Shown: one piece after another, positions 58,747 through 64,000 of the stretch
Layout of the letters: each line of letters starts with the position of its first letter
How positions within the stretch are numbered: position 1 is the stretch's first letter
NCBI GenBank assembly: GCA_025667525.1
Contig: CM046878.1
Coordinates: forward strand, 512,624,274 to 512,688,273
DNA: 64,000 nucleotides
Reading direction: 5' to 3'
From: Glebionis coronaria
Taxonomy: Eukaryota > Streptophyta > Magnoliopsida > Asterales > Asteraceae
Position numbers and translations under genes: made by a program
The notes under the pieces: generated by a model
Told to the model about the DNA's origin: nothing
Database searches by the model: none
The model's input: only the letters and a program-made list of their open reading frames with translations

Positions 58747-60753
58747 TTAGTCGGTTTGGTTAAAAGTACAAGGTAGCACAAAACGACCGGTGTCTCCAAG
58801 TTTTTCCGGAAGTTCTTTAAGAAGGATTGCAGAGCAATTTTCATTCAAGCGAGTATTAACAAACTCGACCATCTTCTCCTTATTACTAAGCAATTCCTTA
58901 AACATCTTGACAAATTGTGGCATTTGGGCAAGAGCTTCAACAAGGGTAAAGGTGACGGTCATGCCGACAATCTTGTTCAAAAAGTTAGAGATTTGAACGT
59001 CATTCTTAGTCAAAATTCTAGCCTTGTTAAGTCGAGAAGGGTAAGGAATGCTTGGGTTAGGTGGTGGAGGTGTAGCAGGTGAAGGTTGAGATGTTGAAGG
59101 GTTAAAGGTAGAAGGTGGGGTTGATGGAGGATTCTTCTTAGGTACTTCTTCATGACGAGGCGGAGACGGTAATGGTGAACTGATACTAGGTGTGGGAGTA
59201 GTAGGGATAAATGGAGGTGGAGGAGGTGTAGATGGAGTAACTGGGGGTGGGATAGATGGTCCTACTAAAGTAGCTCCACTACGGGTAGTAATAGCACTCA
59301 CATTCGTTCTCGGGTTGGTGACGGTGTTTGAAGGTAGAGAGCCCAAAGTAGAGGGTTGAGTGGTGGGTAAGAAACTAGCCAGCATATTCTTCAAATCATC
59401 CGTTTGATTGCTGAAGGAGGATTGTATATCATTTCGAAGCTCGGATCTAATGTCATTCCCTTGCTTGGTGATATCCCCTTTCAAATTGATAATTTGGCTT
59501 TGTAGATTCTTGATTTGCTCTCCTTGGGTTCTCATTAAAGCTTCAACATCTTGATTAATGGGTGGGGCTTGTTGAGCGGGTGGGTGATAAGGATTAGAAG
59601 CTCGAGGTGGGATTTGGTTGCTTCTAGTGTAGTTGTTGTTGGGATTGTGGTTTTGAGGAGAAAAACCGGGTGAAAGATAGTTGTTCGACCGGTAACTTAG
59701 CAAATTTCGATCCCCTTGAGGTCGGGCTTGGTAATTTTCCGGTGAATAGTTACCATAAGCCGCATACACGTTTTCCGGATTGACTTGAGTAGAAGGACAA
59801 TCAGTGTATGAGTGAGGACCGTCGCATGTCTCACAAGGAATTGCTACAGCTTTAACTTGTTGTTGTTGGTTTGTAGCGAAGAGCAAGATATTTTTGTTCA
59901 TTTCGGCCATCATGCGGGTGAATTCGGTCATGTCGGGGTTTGCTGAAGTAGAAGAAACATTGACTCTCGGGTTGTTCCTTGAAGAAGCGGAGGAATCCCA
60001 GTTTTTGTGATGAGTAGTCATGTTCTCAATAAGCTCTCTACACTCCTCGGGTCTTCTTTTCATAAATGTGCCACCGGCGGCTACATTAATCGTATCACGA
60101 TCACGAAAAGTCAAACCATTGTAGAAAGTATCAAATAAGGTAACGGGAAGCATGTTGTGGTTTGGACATCGATCGATAAAAACATTATATCTTTCCCAAG
60201 CATCAAAGAGAGATTCATCGGGTTCTTGCATGAAATCGCTGATTTGATTTCGAAGGCTCGTGACCATGGATGGTGGAAAGTAGCGCGACAAAAATAGTTG
60301 AGTCATGTCGTCCCAAGTATGAATGGAATTCTTCGGGAGACGATCAAACCATTTTTCGGCGTGGTGGGATAAAGTATGTGGAAAGAGTTGAAGGCGAAGA
60401 ACATCCATAGTAGCACCGGGCAACCTCATGCTTTGAGTAATAGTAATGAATTTGTCGAGGTGCTTGTTGGCATCATCATCCGGTATTCCGCGGAATGGAT
60501 TAGTTTGCACTTGTTGGATCATGTGATGCTTCAACGAAAACTCCGGAGCCGTGATTTGCATCGGCGCAATCGGTCCTCCTCGTCCAAACATTGTGGGTTG
60601 ACAAAGTTCCTCCATAGTCCGAAGATCGGGCTGTGGAAGAACATCGTTGTTGTTATTGTTGAGGTGCGGTGGATTATTGTTGTTGTTCATACCTGCCATA
60701 GCTAAATCTTCACGAGTCTCGGGCTCTGGATAAGTTGAAGATCTAGTACGCAT
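58747..60753 (-). CDS. Ath-2 gag, open over 668 codons
   Basis: ATG at 60753 (MRTRSSTYPEPETREDLAM) is preferred over an upstream in-frame codon because Ath-1 gag also starts MRTRS. The capsid domain follows: 'NPFRGIPDDDANKHLDKFI', 'FPHTLSHHAEKWFDRLP', 'FLSRYFPPSMVTSLRNQISD', 'FDTFYNGLTFRDRDTINVAA'. A knuckle-like CETCDGPHSYTDC (59795-59835) binds the RNA by analogy. Then come a Tyr/Asn/Pro-rich part, a coiled coil ('GEQIKNLQSQIINLKGDI'), a proline-rich region and 'LNKIVGMTVTFTLVEALAQM' before the protease. The frame ends in TAA 58747, probably a mutation, since the protease follows in frame. It forms the particle. Confidence 0.85.
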   Translation of the reverse strand: MRTRSSTYPEPETREDLAMAGMNNNNNPPHLNNNNNDVLPQPDLRTMEELCQPTMFGRGGPIAPMQITAPEFSLKHHMIQQVQTNPFRGIPDDDANKHLDKFITITQSMRLPGATMDVLRLQLFPHTLSHHAEKWFDRLPKNSIHTWDDMTQLFLSRYFPPSMVTSLRNQISDFMQEPDESLFDAWERYNVFIDRCPNHNMLPVTLFDTFYNGLTFRDRDTINVAAGGTFMKRRPEECRELIENMTTHHKNWDSSASSRNNPRVNVSSTSANPDMTEFTRMMAEMNKNILLFATNQQQQVKAVAIPCETCDGPHSYTDCPSTQVNPENVYAAYGNYSPENYQARPQGDRNLLSYRSNNYLSPGFSPQNHNPNNNYTRSNQIPPRASNPYHPPAQQAPPINQDVEALMRTQGEQIKNLQSQIINLKGDITKQGNDIRSELRNDIQSSFSNQTDDLKNMLASFLPTTQPSTLGSLPSNTVTNPRTNVSAITTRSGATLVGPSIPPPVTPSTPPPPPFIPTTPTPSISSPLPSPPRHEEVPKKNPPSTPPSTFNPSTSQPSPATPPPPNPSIPYPSRLNKARILTKNDVQISNFLNKIVGMTVTFTLVEALAQMPQFVKMFKELLSNKEKMVEFVNTRLNENCSAILLKELPEKLGDTGRFVLPCTFNQTD

Positions 60754-60786
60754 ACACCTGCGAAAGCAAAAGAAAAAGATACCCAA

Positions 60787-60992
60787 GCAATAGACAATAT
60801 TTATACACTATAAAAATAAAAATAAAATCTTTTTGGATTTTTGAAAATTTTTAATTTTTATGGATTTTTAACAATTTTTAATTTTTATGGATTTTTTTAG
60901 AAATTTTTAAGCAAGAAAATAACGTTCACGAGTGAACGGATCCCAAAAGGCAACGCGTCTCTCACAGAAAACCGTTAATCTTTATGAAAAGA
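60787..60992 (-). other. Ath-2 5' leader
   Basis: About 200 bases, AT-rich with repeated ATTTTTAATTTTTATGGATTTTT near 60840-60890. No gene. Confidence 0.7.
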
Positions 60993-61010
60993 GAGCCGGC
61001 ATCGGCGCCA
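60993..61010 (-). promoter_or_regulatory. Ath-2 primer binding site (tRNA-Asp type)
   Basis: Minus strand TGGCGCCGATGCCGGCTC, two bases after the LTR; TGGCGCCG.TGCCGG matches tRNA-Asp, typical of Tat/Athila elements. Confidence 0.88.
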
Positions 61011-61012
61011 TT

Positions 61013-62187
61013 TGATACAAGGCTTTTGCCTAGTAAGAAAATTAAGTTCGTTGAAGTGGTCTAATCGAATTGATTATTGGTAATCGTGTGACTCAATTGT
61101 TTTTGGTTAAGAAAAATATTTGTGTCATTGTAGTAAAAGGAAAAGAGCAAAACTTTAAAGTAAATGACGGTAATTTAAATCTAAAACTAATTAAAAAGTA
61201 AATGTGCAATACTAAAAATTTTAAAAATAAATGACAAGAAATTAAATGACGGGTAATTAAAACTTGACGAAAAGTAAATAACGCAAACATAAAACTATCC
61301 TAAAGGCAAACTTAAACTTAAACTAAAGGCAAGCTTAAAATGAATCTAAGGCAAGTTAACTAAAAGTGCGACTAAGTAAAAAGGCGAGAAAAGTAAAGTT
61401 TAAAAACTTAAAAACATAAACTTAAAATATCCTAAAAATACTCATTCGGAATAAACCTTCGTTCGGAATAATTACTCGTTCGGAATGTCACCTTCACCCG
61501 GAATAATTCTTCTTCACTCGGAATAATTACCTCATGCAGAATAAAACACTCATCCGGAATATTTGTTTATTCGGAATAACCAAAAGATAACCTTCATCCG
61601 GAATAAATGTTCATTCGGAAAAACAGTTGATCCGGAATAACCTGCTCATGCGGAAAAATTCCTTTATTCGGAATATCAAGCTCATTCGGAAAAAACGTTC
61701 ATCCGGAATAATATTTGATTCGGAATAATGTCTTTATCCGGAATAACTATTTATCCGAAATAAACTGTTGGTTCGGAATGTGGGCTTGATTCGGAATAAA
61801 AGTCTTGATCCGGAATAATAGCTTCGTCCGGAATAAACTGCTTATGCGGAATAACCTACTTATTCGGAATAAAAGGCACTCATTCGGAATATTCAAAAGA
61901 AATCCTTCATCCGGAATAATGCTTCATCCGGAATAATAAGCTCATCCGGAATAAATGGTTTATCCGGAATAATCCACTGATCCAGAATAACTGCCTTGAT
62001 TCGGAAAGACCTGGGCAAACAGATTAAGCGAAGAACACGGGAAAGAAAAAAGCTACGAATTCAATCCAATCTAACCAAAATCAATCTAAATATTAAACCA
62101 AACTAACCACAAATGATCAACTAATGATAATCTATCAATCCAAATCAATAAAACTAACAATAACAACCAAAATAATCAAAACCCACT
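61013..62187 (-). repeat. Ath-2 5' LTR, truncated
   Basis: Colinear with 53610-54792 at about 98%. It stops at CAAAACCCACTTAA where Cop-3 sequence begins, so the U3 part with the TATA box is lost. Confidence 0.92.
61440..62010 (+). repeat. CGGAATAA array in the Ath-2 5' LTR
   Basis: Second copy of the array, about 31 cores, with a few base changes that alter single cores in either copy. Confidence 0.92.
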
Positions 62188-63179
62188 TAACTTTGACACA
62201 TCTCAACTTTGACACCATCAACTTGCTTTCGAAGAATGATATTGTGACCGGTCTTCCTAAGTTGAAATTCGTCAAAGACCATCTTTGTTCTTCTTGTGAG
62301 TTGGGGAAAGCAAAACGGAAGTCTTTCAAAACAAAGACTACCCCAAGCTCAAAAGGACGATTGGAACTTCTACACATGGACTTATGTGGTCCCATGCGTG
62401 TAGAGAGTATTAACGGGAAAAAGTATATTCTCGTGATTGTTGATGATTACTCTAGATACACATGTACTTTCTTCTTAAGGTCCAAAGATGAAACACCAGA
62501 GGTTCTCAAAAACTTTCTCAAGATGATACAACGCAATCTTCAAGCTCAAGTCTTAACCGTAAGAACGGATAGGGGTACTGAATTTTTGAACAAGAACTTG
62601 CAATCTTACTTTCAAGAAGAAGGCATCGAACATCAAACGTCTATTGCTCGAACTCCTGAACAAAACGGCGTTGTCGAAAGGCGGAACCGTACTTTGGTTG
62701 AGGCTGCTCGAACAATGCTCTCTGCTTCAAAGATACCGTTATTCTTCTGGGCTGAAGCAATTGCAACTGCCTGTTATACTCAGAATCGTTCTCTCGTTAT
62801 CCCTAGACATGAAAAGACACCTTACCACATCATCAATGGCAGGAAACCTACTGTCAAATTCTTTCACGTATTTGGATCTTTATGCTACATTCTTAAAGAC
62901 GGTGAGAATCTCGACAAGATGAAAGAAAAAGGTGATGCATGTATTTTTGTGGGGTATGCGACATTGTCGAAAGGATATCGGGTCTATAACAAGAGAACAA
63001 AGATTATTGTCGAAACAATTCATGTGAACTTTGACGAATTGCCACTAATGGTACTTGATCACAACAGCTCAAGTCCCGCACCTCAATGTCCAGCAATGGC
63101 ACCTACACAAAACAGTGTACGTCCCATGCAAGAATGTCAACAAAGTACTCCTACAGCAGACTCGACGGATACGACATAA
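62188..63179 (+). pseudogene. Cop-3 integrase, 5' truncated
   Basis: Starts 'THLNFDTINLLSKNDIVTGL', then CSSCELGKAKRKS (zinc region), LLHMDLCGPM (D), 'VRTDRGTEF' (D; N to R change next to it), '[19 protein letters not shown]' (E), 'TPYHIINGRKPTVKFFHVFG' and 'FVGYATLSKGYRVYNKRT'. A TAA at 63177-63179 separates it from the spacer and reverse transcriptase in the same frame. The first ~24 residues of the open frame come from the Ath-2 LTR and are foreign. Confidence 0.92.
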
Positions 63180-64000
63180 ATGAGTGAGTTGGTTGATTTA
63201 TATGATCCAATGTTTGATGAATATTACTATGGAATCAATCAAGTTGTGTCAAAGCCTTCCGCTATCAATACTGCTGATGTACCCGAACAAAATCAACAAG
63301 ACACAACTGCCTCTACTTCAGCAACCGTTGCTCAAGAGACTATTCCATTGGTTACTCAACAAACTCAAGACACAATCATACAACCAACATCACCAACCAT
63401 AAATGCTGAAGAAGGAACCAACAATCAAGCAGTCATTGCACAACCTGACGAAGAAGAATTTATCAATCCGTTCGGTACACCGGTACACGAAGTTGGAGAG
63501 TCTTCTACTCAACATGTTGATCCGTCCAACATGCATACCTTCTACCAACCGTATCCATCCACTCACCATTGGACACGTGATCATCCATTAGAGCAAGTCA
63601 TTAGAAATCCTTCACAACCGGTTCGAACACGCAGACAACTCGAAACCGATGGCGATGTGTGCATGTATGCACTCACCGTGAGTTCAACTGTACCTACAAA
63701 CATCAAACAAGCCATGACTGATCATGCGTGGATTGAATCAATGCAAGACGAAATTAATCAGTTTGAACGCCTAAATGTTTGGGAACTTGTTGACCGACCC
63801 TATGGAATGTCAATTTTAGATTTCAAATGGATCTGGAAAAACAAACTGGATGAAGAACAAACCATCACCAAAAACAAATCTCGTCTTGTGGTTAAGGGAT
63901 ACCGTCAACAATAAGGCATAGACTACGATGAATCATTCGCTCCAGTCGCTCGTTTGGAAGCAGTCAGGATATTCCTTGCTTATGCTGCACATAAGGGCTT
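63180..64000 (+). pseudogene. Cop-3 reverse transcriptase start, cut by window edge
   Basis: Variable spacer, then 'EEFINPFGTPVHEVGESS', 'RTRRQLETDGDVCMYALTVS', 'AMTDHAWIESMQDEINQFE' and 'KSRLVVKGYRQQ', the start of copia reverse transcriptase. TAA at 63912-63914 lies where the family has a glutamate codon ([15 protein letters not shown]), so it is a G-to-T nonsense change. The frame stays open to the window end. Confidence 0.9.

Larger units (their letters stand above)
53610..62187 (-). mobile_element. Ath-2: gag-protease-only Tat/Athila-like element
   Basis: On the minus strand: truncated 5' LTR (61013-62187), tRNA-Asp-type primer site, short leader, gag (60753-58747), protease and acidic region (to 57529), a 2-kb non-coding 3' part and a 3' LTR (55508-53610) with ends TGATA...TATCA. 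Reverse transcriptase and integrase are absent and there is no room for them. Terminal repeats around a gag-protease gene match the TR-GAG type of non-autonomous element. The coding part has only one nonsense codon in nearly 1100, and the LTRs differ by about 2%. The left flank is GGGGG; the right end is lost. Confidence 0.88.
62188..64000 (+). mobile_element. Cop-3: internal fragment of a Ty1/copia element
   Basis: It begins inside the GAG-pre-integrase region and runs off the window in reverse transcriptase. No LTR is seen. The integrase is clearly related to, but distinct from, that of Cop-2. The left edge is a non-transposition junction with the Ath-2 LTR. Confidence 0.9.

Overview
The window is plant nuclear DNA made almost entirely of nested LTR retrotransposons; I see no convincing host gene, tRNA or rRNA. 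The mix of families points to a eudicot, probably Asteraceae (aster family): Ty1/copia polyproteins with a second CxxCxKC...HDxC domain, Ty3 gag of the 'CPHHGFSELHQIDTFYNGL' type, and tRNA-Asp-type primer sites. The family assignment rests on remembered protein style, not on a search.

I use working names. Ath-1 is an old minus-strand Ty3/gypsy element of Tat/Athila type. Its 5' LTR (50197-53609), primer site, gag, protease and linker survive in three pieces between 2715 and 53609. Cop-1 (4018-14042, plus strand, TSD CTCTC) sits in its gag-protease linker. Cop-2 (16274-50156, minus strand, TSD TATAT) sits in its 5' leader. Two further elements sit inside Cop-2: Chr-2 (17844-29043, plus strand, TSD GCATC), a Ty3 chromovirus with 2.9-kb LTRs, and Chr-3 (30488-41692, plus strand, TSD TTGTG), a decayed chromovirus with young LTRs that splits the Cop-2 RNase H. 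Ath-2 (53610-62187, minus strand) is a gag-protease-only Tat/Athila-like element inserted in the Ath-1 LTR; its right LTR is cut off by a Cop-3 copia fragment (62188-64000). At the left edge Chr-1 (1-2714) is the 3' end of a second copy of the Chr-2 family, cut off against Ath-1.

Four insertions have perfect 5-bp target-site duplications, so the order of events can be read directly: Ath-1 first, then Cop-1, Cop-2 and Ath-2 into it, then Chr-2 and Chr-3 into Cop-2. By-eye LTR divergence (about 3% Cop-1, 2.7% Cop-2, 2-3% Chr-2, 2% Ath-2, 1.2% Chr-3) agrees with that order.

The most interesting signal is in Cop-1. Right after its only long reading frame lies an array of about 13 units of ~152 bp. 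Each unit carries several stem-loops, and one of these keeps its pairing while the stem sequence changes almost completely from unit to unit and the loop stays similar. A single unit of the same kind is found in the related Cop-2. This looks like a conserved RNA structure that was amplified. Other points of note are three clean GT-AG introns in Chr-2 gag, unrelated short-motif arrays in three of the families, a nearly intact gag-protease-only element, and a young element (Chr-3) whose coding region was dead before it moved.
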